Shown: positions 1 to 6,127, numbered from the stretch's first letter. The stretch: DNA of 7,276 nt from Actinomycetales bacterium UBA1383 (GCA_002305415.1 DBQX01000110.1:1-7276); one strand, 5' to 3'. Notes: a model not told the origin generated them from the letters alone. A program made the numbers and translations.

Positions 1-1983
1 GACGTGCACCTGCAGGAGCAGCGGTTCCGGGCGTTGGAGGGTTCGGAGGAGATGCGGGCCGCGCTGTTCGAGGCCGACGCCTGGTGCGCGGCGTTCGTGC
101 AGCGGAAGGTGCCGGGCGCCTCGGCGATCACGCAGTCTGTCCTGACGACGGCGCTTGACGCCGTGGACCCAGCGGTGCGGCGGGAGGTGGAGGACTTGGC
201 AGCGCGGCACCGGTTCTTCCACTGGCACCTCGAGTTCCCGGAGATCTTCGACGTGCCCGACGGCGGCGCCCCCGACACCCCGACCGGCTGGCGCGGGGGA
301 TTCGGATGCGTGGTGGGCAACCCGCCGTGGGAGCGGGTGAAGCTGCAGGAGCAGGAGTTCTTCGCGCAGCGGGACGCAGCGATTGCCAACGCGGCCAACG
401 CGGCAAAGCGCAAGGCGCTCATCAAGAAGCTGGTGGACGACAACCCCGTGCTCTCCGACGAGTTCCTTGCGGAGAAGCGCAAGGCGGAGGGGGAGAGTTC
501 GTTCCTGCGGCTGTCAGGGCGGTACCCGCTGACTGGGCGCGGTGATGTGAACACCTACTCGGTGTTCGCCGAGACGTTCCGGACGATCATCTGGCCGGAC
601 GGCCGGATGGGCATCATCACGCCGACAGGCCTCGCCACTGATGCCACCACTGCAGCGTTCTTCTCGGACACCCTGCGGACGGAGAGGCTCGCCGCGTTCT
701 ACGACTTCGACAACGAGGCCAAGATCTTCCCGAACGTGCACCACGCCTTCCGGTTCGCGGTGACGTCGATGACCGGTGGCGCGCGAGTCGAACGATCACG
801 GTTCGGGTTCCTCATCCGGCACGTTGAAGAGGTACCGAACCGGCGCTTCGATCTCGCCGCATCTGAGGTCCTCCTCCTGAACCCGAATACCGGAACGCTC
901 CCCCTCTTCCGCGCGCGAAGGGATGCGGAGATCACGCTTGGGATCTACCGGCGGCATCCCGTCCTCATTCGGGAGGGAGACCTCGGCGGCAACCCTTGGG
1001 AGCTCTCTTTCGGGACGCTGTTCCACATGGCGAACGACTCCGGCATATTCCGCACCGCCGACGACCTCACCGCACTCGGGGCCTCCTTCGACGGATGGGC
1101 CTGGACAAACGGACCCCATCGCTGGTTCCCGCTCTACGAAGCGAAGATGCTGAGCCACTACGACCACCGCTTTGCCACTTACGAGGGAGCGACCCAAGCC
1201 CAGCTCAATGTCGGGTCCCTTCCACGGATCACGGACTCGCAGCACGAAGACCCTCGAATCGAACCAGTAGCCCACTACTGGGTCTCTGAAACTGACGTCG
1301 GGAAGGCGGTCGGCGTCGGCTGGAACCGTGGTTGGCTCATGGGGTGGCGCAAGATCACCAATGCAGGCAACGAGCGCACGTTCGTTCCCGCCGTGTTCCC
1401 TCGCGCCGCTGCCGGAGACTCAGTGCTACTGGTCATGCCGTCCGAGGGTTCAGCTGCATGCTTCATAGCCACTCTGTCGTCAATGGCCTTCGACTACGTC
1501 GCTCGGCAGAAGCTCAGTGGTACCAACTTCCAGTACTTCGTCACCAAGCAGCTTGCGTGCCCGACACCTGCGACCTTCGACGAGCCGACGCCTTGGCAGC
1601 CGGAGATCACGCTGGCGGAGTACATCACCCCACGCGTGGTCGAACTGGTCTACACCTCGCACCGGATGGCGCCGTTCGCGCGGGACTTCGGCCACGATGG
1701 CCCGCCGTTCCCCTGGAACCCCGACCGCCGTGCGCTCCTGAAGGCCGAACTGGACGCGGCGATGTTCCACATCTACGGCCTCACCCGCGACGAGGTGGAG
1801 CACGTCCTGGACTCGTTCCCGGTGGTCCGCAAGTACGACGAGCGCGACTACGGTGAATACCGCACCAAGCGATTGGTACTCACGTCTTACGACTTGTGGG
1901 AAACTGTGAGGTGTTCACCGACCCTGCAGGCATTGCAACTAACTCCGCGCCCGCGAGTTACCCAGCCCACTCCTCCGGAGTGA
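1..1983 (+). CDS. Eco57I-like adenine-N6 DNA methyltransferase, C-terminal part (5' end outside window)
   Basis: The frame is open to base 1, so only the last 660 codons of a larger protein are present. Numbering from the GTG at 4, the adenine-N6 methyltransferase motif NPPW lies at residues 106-109, just after GGFGCVVG. It is preceded by RHRFFHWHLEFPEIF (68-82), a stretch I recognise from large Eco57I-type methylases. The SAM-binding motif I must lie upstream of the window. The C-terminal half probably holds the target-recognition region and includes SGTNFQYFVTKQL and DYGEYRTKRLVL. Such proteins methylate adenine in host DNA within type II (IIG-like) restriction systems or multi-gene defence systems such as class 1 DISARM; the sequence here does not decide which. 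The last ~25 residues, after SYDLWE, are proline-rich and unlike the body. They overlap the convergent hicA gene by 26 bp, so the tail may have been replaced when that module arrived. Methyltransferase identity is firm; the system it belongs to is not. Confidence 0.85.
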   Translation, partial: DVHLQEQRFRALEGSEEMRAALFEADAWCAAFVQRKVPGASAITQSVLTTALDAVDPAVRREVEDLAARHRFFHWHLEFPEIFDVPDGGAPDTPTGWRGGFGCVVGNPPWERVKLQEQEFFAQRDAAIANAANAAKRKALIKKLVDDNPVLSDEFLAEKRKAEGESSFLRLSGRYPLTGRGDVNTYSVFAETFRTIIWPDGRMGIITPTGLATDATTAAFFSDTLRTERLAAFYDFDNEAKIFPNVHHAFRFAVTSMTGGARVERSRFGFLIRHVEEVPNRRFDLAASEVLLLNPNTGTLPLFRARRDAEITLGIYRRHPVLIREGDLGGNPWELSFGTLFHMANDSGIFRTADDLTALGASFDGWAWTNGPHRWFPLYEAKMLSHYDHRFATYEGATQAQLNVGSLPRITDSQHEDPRIEPVAHYWVSETDVGKAVGVGWNRGWLMGWRKITNAGNERTFVPAVFPRAAAGDSVLLVMPSEGSAACFIATLSSMAFDYVARQKLSGTNFQYFVTKQLACPTPATFDEPTPWQPEITLAEYITPRVVELVYTSHRMAPFARDFGHDGPPFPWNPDRRALLKAELDAAMFHIYGLTRDEVEHVLDSFPVVRKYDERDYGEYRTKRLVLTSYDLWETVRCSPTLQALQLTPRPRVTQPTPPE

Positions 1984-2182
1984 GGCCGGCTTGTTGGATT
2001 ATCCGTCTCAACAATGGTTCGCGAATGTCACCACGGTGTGAGTTCGGAATCTTGAGAACCCGACCGTCGCGGATCATAAACTCGGGATGAGGGCCTGATC
2101 CGACAAAGGGTCCATCAAATCCGAGTTCGCGGAGTCTTTTGACTAGGTCAGCGCGTTTCGTCTGTTTCGGCAACTTCCCCAT
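1958..2182 (-). CDS. hicA: HicA-family mRNA interferase toxin
   Basis: This 74-residue protein has the usual length and pattern of HicA toxins, which are small dsRBD-fold ribonucleases that cleave mRNA. An N-terminal helix (LVKRLRELGF, 13-22) is followed by GSGPHPEFM (28-36), in which His32 sits at the expected catalytic position. Then come the strand LKIPNSHRGDI (43-53) and the closing helix with QAGLTPEEW (64-72). The ATG lies one base after the hicB stop (TAA-C-ATG) and no Shine-Dalgarno sequence is visible, so translation probably depends on ribosomes finishing hicB. This would keep antitoxin in excess. The gene order is antitoxin first, the reverse of the commoner hicAB order. Its 3' end overlaps the end of the methyltransferase gene on the other strand. 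It appears intact and is probably active when not bound by HicB. Confidence 0.85.
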   Translation of the reverse strand: MGKLPKQTKRADLVKRLRELGFDGPFVGSGPHPEFMIRDGRVLKIPNSHRGDIREPLLRRIIQQAGLTPEEWAG

Positions 2183-2183
2183 G

Positions 2184-2600
2184 TTACAGATTGAGGTCGA
2201 AACCCTCGATTCGCGGAATCAACAGACCTCGGGCACGGTGAACAGATACCCAAGCGAAAATGGACTCACGGAGATCTCTTTCGGCCTCGAGTGCAGATTC
2301 CCCTTCGCCCCAGACACCCTCTAGTCCGGACACCGAGGCAAAGAACTCGGCATCGTCGATCATCTCCACCCAAGCGTGCCGGAGTGCCGCCTCAACGTAG
2401 GCAGTCACTAGTTGAGCGGGAAGACCATCTATACGATCGACACGAACCTCCGGTTCCCTATCGTTGGTGATGATTGCCGTTACTTCTTGGTCCCGCGATG
2501 ACGCTGAATCTGTGGGAGAATTGAAGGCGGCGTCGAACTGAGACGCCTCAGTCGAGCCCGAAGTGGAGTTCGGTCGTCGATCGGAAAGGGTGACGGTCAT
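2184..2600 (-). CDS. hicB: HicB-family antitoxin with extended N-terminus
   Basis: This 138-residue protein is the expected partner of the adjacent HicA toxin. The HicB-like domain spans about residues 58-138: a helix (LVTAYVEAALRHAWVEM), then strands and turns with ASVSGLEGVWGEGESALEAE, a helix (RDLRESIFAWVSVHRARG) and the ending LLIPRIEGFDLNL. This is the partial RNase H-like fold that masks the toxin. About 55 residues in front of it are rich in Ser, Thr and Asp and look disordered; many HicB proteins lack such an extension. The long start is preferred because its ATG overlaps the upstream gene's stop as ATGA and has a GGAAAGGGG ribosome site 7 nt upstream. An internal GTG (LVTAYVE) would give a shorter, more typical protein. 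No C-terminal DNA-binding domain is evident, so autoregulation is uncertain. Confidence 0.8.
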   Translation of the reverse strand: MTVTLSDRRPNSTSGSTEASQFDAAFNSPTDSASSRDQEVTAIITNDREPEVRVDRIDGLPAQLVTAYVEAALRHAWVEMIDDAEFFASVSGLEGVWGEGESALEAERDLRESIFAWVSVHRARGLLIPRIEGFDLNL

Positions 2601-2854
2601 TCAGAAGCCCCTTTCCTCAGATCCTCTGCTGCTGATACCGATACGACATTGGTTGAGTTAATCACGTAGACGGGGTCACCGCTCTGGTCGTAAAGTCCTT
2701 CTACCCGAAGGATTTGCGTCACGACTGGTTTGAGGCGGATCACGCTGCCATCGTCCGCTAGATACTCGTTCCAATGCTCCCCTGAGACCCTGAAGCCGAG
2801 CTCTATTGCAGGCCGTTGCGTGCCGTCGGGTCCCTGAACGTTGCGCTTTCTCAC
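2597..2854 (-). CDS. small conserved-looking hypothetical protein, first gene of the hicBA operon
   Basis: This 85-residue protein has no domain I can name. It starts VRKRNVQGPDG, then has WNEYLADDGSVIRLKPVV in the middle and DPVYVINSTNVVSV near the end. I have an impression of similar small proteins with a WNEY...DDG...VV...YVV.STNV pattern, always without assigned function. Predicted structure is mostly beta strand with no membrane segment. The reading frame stays open much further upstream, but that part runs antisense through the exonuclease A and NERD remnants and is unlikely to be coding. The GTG at 2854 is chosen because a TACGAT -10 element ends exactly 6 nt before it, which suits a leaderless transcript. 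Its stop overlaps the hicB start (ATGA), so it is translationally coupled to the toxin-antitoxin pair. It may be a third component or a passenger. Confidence 0.65.
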   Translation of the reverse strand: MRKRNVQGPDGTQRPAIELGFRVSGEHWNEYLADDGSVIRLKPVVTQILRVEGLYDQSGDPVYVINSTNVVSVSAAEDLRKGASE

Positions 2855-2860
2855 CCTCGT

Positions 2861-2866
2861 ATCGTA
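2861..2866 (-). promoter_or_regulatory. -10 element of a probable leaderless promoter for the hicBA operon
   Basis: On the minus strand the hexamer TACGAT fits the actinobacterial TANNNT -10 consensus. It is followed by ACGAGG and then directly by the GTG at 2854. With the usual 6-7 nt from -10 to transcription start, the first transcribed base would be the G of the start codon, the arrangement of leaderless mRNAs common in actinobacteria. No good -35 box is visible; the best candidate, TGTGCA at 18 bp, matches TTGACA at only three positions. This is inferred from spacing alone. Confidence 0.5.
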
Positions 2867-2944
2867 ACGTCGGGACGGGTTGAATGCACAGGGCTCTGAT
2901 TCAGTGAGATCGGGCTCCCGAGTACTCCGCTGGAGCCGACGGCG

Positions 2945-3085
2945 CAGGTCGTGGTAGCTGCGGACCCGGAGTCCCTGTCCGGCAAGGCACACAAGGCCGC
3001 GGACTGCGGCATCCCGATCGTCACGGAGGAAGCCTTTGCGGCGATGCTGCAGCGACCGGGATGCATGAGCGAGGTGATGTTGTGA
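2945..3085 (+). pseudogene. exonuclease/BRCT gene remnant, copy A (C-terminal end only)
   Basis: In one frame this segment reads QVVVAADPESLSGKA, then AADCGIPIVTEEAFAAMLQ, and ends CMSEVML with TGA at 3083. It matches nearly residue for residue the C-terminal BRCT end of copy B (LVVAADPDSLSGKA...AADYGIPIVTEEAFAAMLQ). Upstream the similarity fades by about 2917 (GLPSTPLEPTAQ against GLVPRSGVTKKVK), and an in-frame TGA precedes it, so the exonuclease and TerB-like parts are gone. The fragment abuts the divergent promoter of the hicBA operon, which suggests that arrival of that module, or a deletion, removed the 5' part. TGA at its end is followed at once by the GTG of the NERD-like fragment, so the two were once coupled in an operon. 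Confidence 0.8.
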
Positions 3086-3418
3086 GTGAGCAATCGGTGG
3101 CGGCGGTACGGCAAGGACCGGCTGTTCGTCACGGCCGCCGACGGGACGGCTGTCGGTGGGCATGACGTGGTCGACGACGCCGCCCACCCCGAGCGTCCAA
3201 CCCTGCGGGATCAGCTCGCGGCCGCCGTCGTCTGCTGGCGAAGACTGGACGGGTGCCGGAGACAGCGACGGTGACGAAGCCGGTGGTGGCTCCGCCTCCA
3301 CCTGAGCCGGGACGTCCGCCCGAGCCGGAGCAGACCTGCCCGGGGCGCACGCCCGTAAGCAGGCTGTCGAGCTTCGTGAGGCGGCGCCGGTGAGGACGTT
3401 CCTCGCGCGGGTGCTTGG
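3086..3418 (+). pseudogene. NERD-like nuclease-related gene, frameshifted and truncated 5' fragment
   Basis: The fragment opens with GTG right after the copy A stop (TGAGTG), with GAGG 11 nt upstream. The first frame gives MSNRWRRYGKDRLFVTAADG and AAHPERPTLRDQLAAAVV. Near 3230-3245 the sense continues in a second frame with a proline-rich linker (TKPVVAPPPPEPGRPPEPE). Between about 3306 and 3342 it moves to a third frame, GAHARKQAVELREAAPVRTF then LARVLG. I recognise this order as the N-terminal region that precedes the NERD (nuclease-related, PD-(D/E)XK-like) domain in actinobacterial proteins. The NERD domain itself is missing: coding sense stops at LARVLG, exactly where the 18-bp block shared with copy C begins. 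Two frameshifts plus truncation make this a dead gene. The family assignment comes from memory of similar N-termini and is the least sure part. Confidence 0.55.
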
Positions 3419-3432
3419 TCCCGGTGATTGTC
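3415..3432 (+). repeat. 18-bp direct repeat at the left edge of exonuclease unit B
   Basis: TTGGTCCCGGTGATTGTC is identical at 6210-6227, upstream of copy C. Weaker similarity continues for about 20 bases (GTGC-CGCCGAGA-GATGG). To its left the two loci share nothing: here it is the NERD fragment, there it is sequence after the PIN gene. It therefore marks the left boundary of the duplicated unit, and could be a recombination point or a conserved upstream control element. Confidence 0.75.
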
Positions 3433-3498
3433 GGTGCTCGCCGAGACGATGGGACCCGCACCGATGCTCACGCACACGAATCGCAGGGGGACAGGACC

Positions 3499-4720
3499 AC
3501 GTCAGGGTATACCGTCGTCGATCTGGAGACCACGGGGCTGTTCGCCGGTGGCCACCACCAGATCGTGGAGGTGGGGGTGGTGCTGGTCTCGCCCGACGGT
3601 GAGGTCGAGGGCACGTGGGAGACCCTCCTCAACCCGGGCCGGGACCTGGGGCGGCAGGACATCCACGGGATCAGCGCGGCGGACGTGCTGGGGGCACCCA
3701 CCTTCGCCGAGGTCGCGCCGACGCTCGCGGAGTTGTTGCGGGGCCAGACGTTTGTGGCGCACAACGCGTCGTTCGACTCGCGATTCGTCGCGGCCCGGTT
3801 CGGCTGGCTGGGGTACGAGGTGCCAGTGTCGCCTGCGTCGTCGGTGTGCACGATGCAGTGGGGGAGCCGCCTGCTGCCCGGCAGGCCGCGCACCCTCGCC
3901 GGCGCGTGCGCGCACGTGGGCGTGGAGCTGCGCAACCACCACTCCGCCCTCGCCGACGCCCAGGCTGCCGCGGGCCTGCTCCAGTGCATGATCGGCCACG
4001 TGGGTCCGAGTGAGGTGCCGTGGTGGGAGGCATGCGAGGCGGCGGAGCGCGCGCCCTGGCCCGAAATCGTGGGTGGGTAGTGCACCTGCGTACGCCGCGG
4101 CAACGCCACCGAGCGGGCCGTCCCGTACCTCGCGCGGCTGGTCGACTCGCTGCCGGAACCGTGTGCGCCGCGGCCGAGGCGGACTACCTGGCGCTGCTGG
4201 ACCGCGCCCTTCTGGACCGCTTCCTGTCCGTGCGCGAGCAGGCAGCGTTGGTGGCGGCCGCGGCCGAGTTCGGGATCGACCAACCCACCGCCGTCGGGCT
4301 GACCGTTCCTATCTCGCGGCGCTTGCCCGAGCGGCGCTCGCCGACGGCGTGGTGACGGCTGGCGAGCGGGACGACCTCGACGCCGTCGCCCACGTCCTCG
4401 ACCTCGACCCAGCCGAGGTGGATGCGGCCCTCGCCGGTTCGGACGGAGTGTGCTGCGGCGAGGGGACACGGTTCCGGCTGGACCCCGGGGACATGGTGGT
4501 GTTCACCTGGGAGATGTCCGTGCCCCGTCCCGTGTGGGAGAAGCGGGCGGTAGCGGCGGGGTTGGTGCCGCGCTCGGGGGTGACGAAGAAGGTGAAGCTC
4601 GTGGTGGCCGCCGACCCGGACTCGCTGTCCGGCAAGGCACGCATGGCCGCCGACTACGGCATACCGATCGTCACCGAGGAGGCGTTCGCGGCGATGCTGC
4701 AGCGGCTGGGACACGTCTGA
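3499..4720 (+). pseudogene. DEDDh exonuclease / TerB-like / BRCT gene, copy B, inactivated by several lesions
   Basis: Aligned with copy C, this is a full-length gene of about 407 codons broken in four places. The start ATG of C is ACG here (3499-3501). A TAG at 4078-4080 replaces an alanine codon after the exonuclease domain. One base is missing near 4165 (TGTG-CGCC) and one between 4301 and 4302 (CTG-ACCG, against CTGCACCG in C). The exonuclease part still has all DEDDh residues: DLE in VVDLETTG, Asp in HNASFDSRF, and His and Asp in HHSALADAQ. The middle TerB-like helices (ALLDRFLSVREQ, LAALARAALADGVVT) and a C-terminal BRCT domain (GDMVVFTWEM to AAMLQRLGHV) follow. The BRCT glycine normally found in VVFTG is Trp. 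Restarting at TTG 3415 or GTG 3424 could still yield an isolated exonuclease domain, but no clear ribosome site supports this. Long identical blocks with C show recent duplication or gene conversion. Confidence 0.85.
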
Positions 4721-4787
4721 GCAGCTGGAGGCAGGTGACCGCGGACGGCGAGGCCTCTGTCGCACTGATCGCGGTTGGAAACAGAAA

Positions 4788-4810
4788 ACCCGGCCCCTGA
4801 GGGGCCGGGT
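4788..4810. terminator. strong hairpin terminator
   Basis: A perfect 10-bp GC-rich stem (ACCCGGCCCC with GGGGCCGGGT) closes a 3-nt loop. On the minus strand the stem runs into TTTCTGTTT, a typical U-rich tail. On the plus strand the following GGTATGTG is not U-rich, although actinobacterial hairpins often end transcription without one. It lies 67 bp after the copy B stop and would insulate the HTH/PIN operon from upstream transcription. No minus-strand gene nearby clearly needs it. Confidence 0.8.
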
Positions 4811-4901
4811 GGTATGTGTCAACGATAACGCGCCGTCGACACGATCACCGAGGGGATGGCTTGTAGATCTTGGCGGCGACGCGTCGAGTGATCACCTGCT
4901 C

Positions 4902-4930
4902 TAGACGGAGAAAACGAAAGGGGCTACGGT
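4902..4930 (+). promoter_or_regulatory. weak candidate promoter of the HTH/PIN operon
   Basis: TAGACG (4902-4907, four of six matches to TTGACA) and TACGGT (4925-4930, fits TANNNT) are separated by exactly 17 bp. They lie just before the GGAGG ribosome site (4943-4947) of the antitoxin gene. An 8-bp palindrome, GTGATCAC, lies about 10 bp upstream and could be an operator. This is spacing-based inference only. Confidence 0.35.
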
Positions 4931-4951
4931 TAGTTCGAAAAGGGAGGGTGC

Positions 4952-5482
4952 ATGAGTGGCGATTCGGTTCGGCAAGAGACCTACATGCCGCCTGCTGCCG
5001 GTGAGGGCGTGGCCAGGGTCTACGACTTCATGGCCGCGCACGAGGCGAAGCGCGGCGAGCGGCCGCCCGCTCAGTACTTCCTCTCGGGATCGGAGCACGG
5101 CGATCAGGTTGAGTTGCCGCGGGAGGTCTATGAGCTGCTGCTGCAGGTGGTGTCCGCGATGCGTCAAGGACTCGCGGTGACGATCGCCCCGCGCTCGCAG
5201 ACGCTGACGACTCAGCAGGCTGCCGACCTTCTCGGGATCAGCCGGCCGACTCTGGTGAAACTGCTCGACGAGAACCGCCTTCCGTACGAGCGGGTGAACA
5301 CGCACCGCCGTCTACTGCTGCGCGACGTGCTGGACTTCCGTGAGGAACGGCGGCGCGCCCAGTACGAGGCGCTCGAGGCGATGTCCGTGGATGTCGAGGA
5401 GGAGGACGATCTCGATTCCGTCCTGGAGTCGCTGAAGGAGGCGCGCCGGACGGTCGCCGAGCGCCGTCGCCGTCGGTCCTGA
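4952..5482 (+). CDS. excisionase-type helix-turn-helix protein, antitoxin of the PIN toxin
   Basis: This 176-residue protein has a helix-turn-helix of the excisionase/MerR-like kind at about residues 84-133: LTTQQAADLLGISRPTLVKL is the HTH core and RLPYERVNTHRRLLLRDVLDF the wing and following helix. Before it, VELPREVYELLLQVVSAMRQG (53-73) forms a helical segment typical of this antitoxin family. After it, residues 140-176 are highly charged, with an acidic run (VEEEDDLD) and a final RRRRRS; this tail probably wraps the toxin. The N-terminal ~50 residues are an extension with no recognised domain. ATG 4952 is chosen for its GGAGG site 4 nt upstream; ATG at codon 12 is a less likely alternative. 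It ends 16 nt before the PIN gene and most likely binds its own promoter with the toxin as corepressor. The pairing with a PIN protein of this type is common in actinobacteria. Confidence 0.85.
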   Translation: MSGDSVRQETYMPPAAGEGVARVYDFMAAHEAKRGERPPAQYFLSGSEHGDQVELPREVYELLLQVVSAMRQGLAVTIAPRSQTLTTQQAADLLGISRPTLVKLLDENRLPYERVNTHRRLLLRDVLDFREERRRAQYEALEAMSVDVEEEDDLDSVLESLKEARRTVAERRRRRS

Positions 5483-5498
5483 CTGGCAGACTGGCGGC

Positions 5499-6077
5499 GT
5501 GTTCAGCGCTTTCCTCGACACGTGCGTGCTGTGGCCCAGCCTGCAGCGCGACTTCCTGCTGTCACTCGCTGTGGAGGGTCTGTACCGGCCGCTGTGGAGC
5601 GAGGCGATTCTGGAGGAACTCGAGTTCCACGAGTGCCAGAAGCTGATCATGCGGCACGATTTGCCGGAGCCGGATGCGGCCCAACGTGCTGCGCGTCTCA
5701 TCGAAAGGATGAGGGAGGCCTTCCCAGACGCAGTGGTCGTTGGATGGGAGAGCCTCGAAGGCAGTTGCGGCTTGCCGGATCTCAACGACGAGCACGTCGT
5801 GGCGGCGGCCCACGTGGGCGGAGCTGGTGCCATCGTGACCAGCAATGTGAAGGACTTCCCTCGCGCGAAGGTGCCGGATTCGATCCAAGTTCTTCGACCA
5901 GTCGAGTTCCTGTTCAACACGGTTTCTGTCGATCCTGTGCGGGCCGCGGTCGCGGTCACTGAGTTGGCTGATCGTCAGGCTCGACGGGACTCCTCCCGCG
6001 ACGTCGACTGGGTGCTCGGCGAACTCGAACGACGGTATGGCCTGCACGCAGTGGTCGGACTCATCAGAAGCAGCTGA
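5499..6077 (+). CDS. PIN-domain ribonuclease toxin (VapC-like)
   Basis: This 192-residue PIN-domain protein is probably a Mg-dependent ribonuclease held inactive by the HTH protein encoded just upstream. The likely metal-binding acids are Asp7 (FLDTCVLWP), Glu40 (ILEEL), Asp97 (LPDLNDEHVVAAA) and Asp119 (TSNVKDFP). Two small changes from the pattern I know for this family are DLND where DPDD is usual, and TSN where TDN is usual; Asp97 and Asp119 remain. The C-terminal helical region (about 140-192) is longer than in short VapC toxins but normal for this subfamily. GTG 5499 is chosen because the domain starts right there; no strong ribosome site precedes it, so translation is probably coupled to the antitoxin gene 16 nt upstream. 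The frame is intact, unlike the flanking exonuclease copies. Toxicity and RNA target cannot be read from sequence. Confidence 0.87.
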   Translation: MFSAFLDTCVLWPSLQRDFLLSLAVEGLYRPLWSEAILEELEFHECQKLIMRHDLPEPDAAQRAARLIERMREAFPDAVVVGWESLEGSCGLPDLNDEHVVAAAHVGGAGAIVTSNVKDFPRAKVPDSIQVLRPVEFLFNTVSVDPVRAAVAVTELADRQARRDSSRDVDWVLGELERRYGLHAVVGLIRSS

Positions 6078-6083
6078 CCATCG

Positions 6084-6127
6084 AGCCCGCCGTCGACGTC
6101 GATCCCGGGGGCCACTCGACGCGGGCT
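6084..6127 (+). terminator. probable hairpin terminator after the PIN gene
   Basis: AGCCCGCCGTCGA (6084-6096) pairs with TCGACGCGGGCT (6116-6127) except for one bulged base, giving a 12-bp stem with a 19-nt loop, 6 nt after the PIN stop. There is no U tract. A second stem, GCTGGGC (6125-6131) with GCCCAGC (6162-6168), shares bases 6125-6127 and would compete with the first. A terminator role is inferred from position and stem strength. Confidence 0.5.

Noticed and set aside
2855..3475. Upstream extension of the small protein gene to a 292-residue minus-strand protein
   Set aside because: The extension runs antisense through the exonuclease A and NERD remnants, is low-complexity, and has a composition unlike the last 85 residues.
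3415..3498. Start of copy B at TTG 3415 or GTG 3424 as a real alternative
   Set aside because: The residues before SGYTVVDLETTG have no counterpart in copy C, which starts at ATG aligned with ACG 3499, and no ribosome site supports the upstream starts.
3468..4469. Long minus-strand open frame opposite exonuclease copy B, with a similar one at 5975-6901 opposite copy C
   Set aside because: Both are arginine- and proline-rich mirror frames of high-GC coding sequence. They resemble each other only because copies B and C do.
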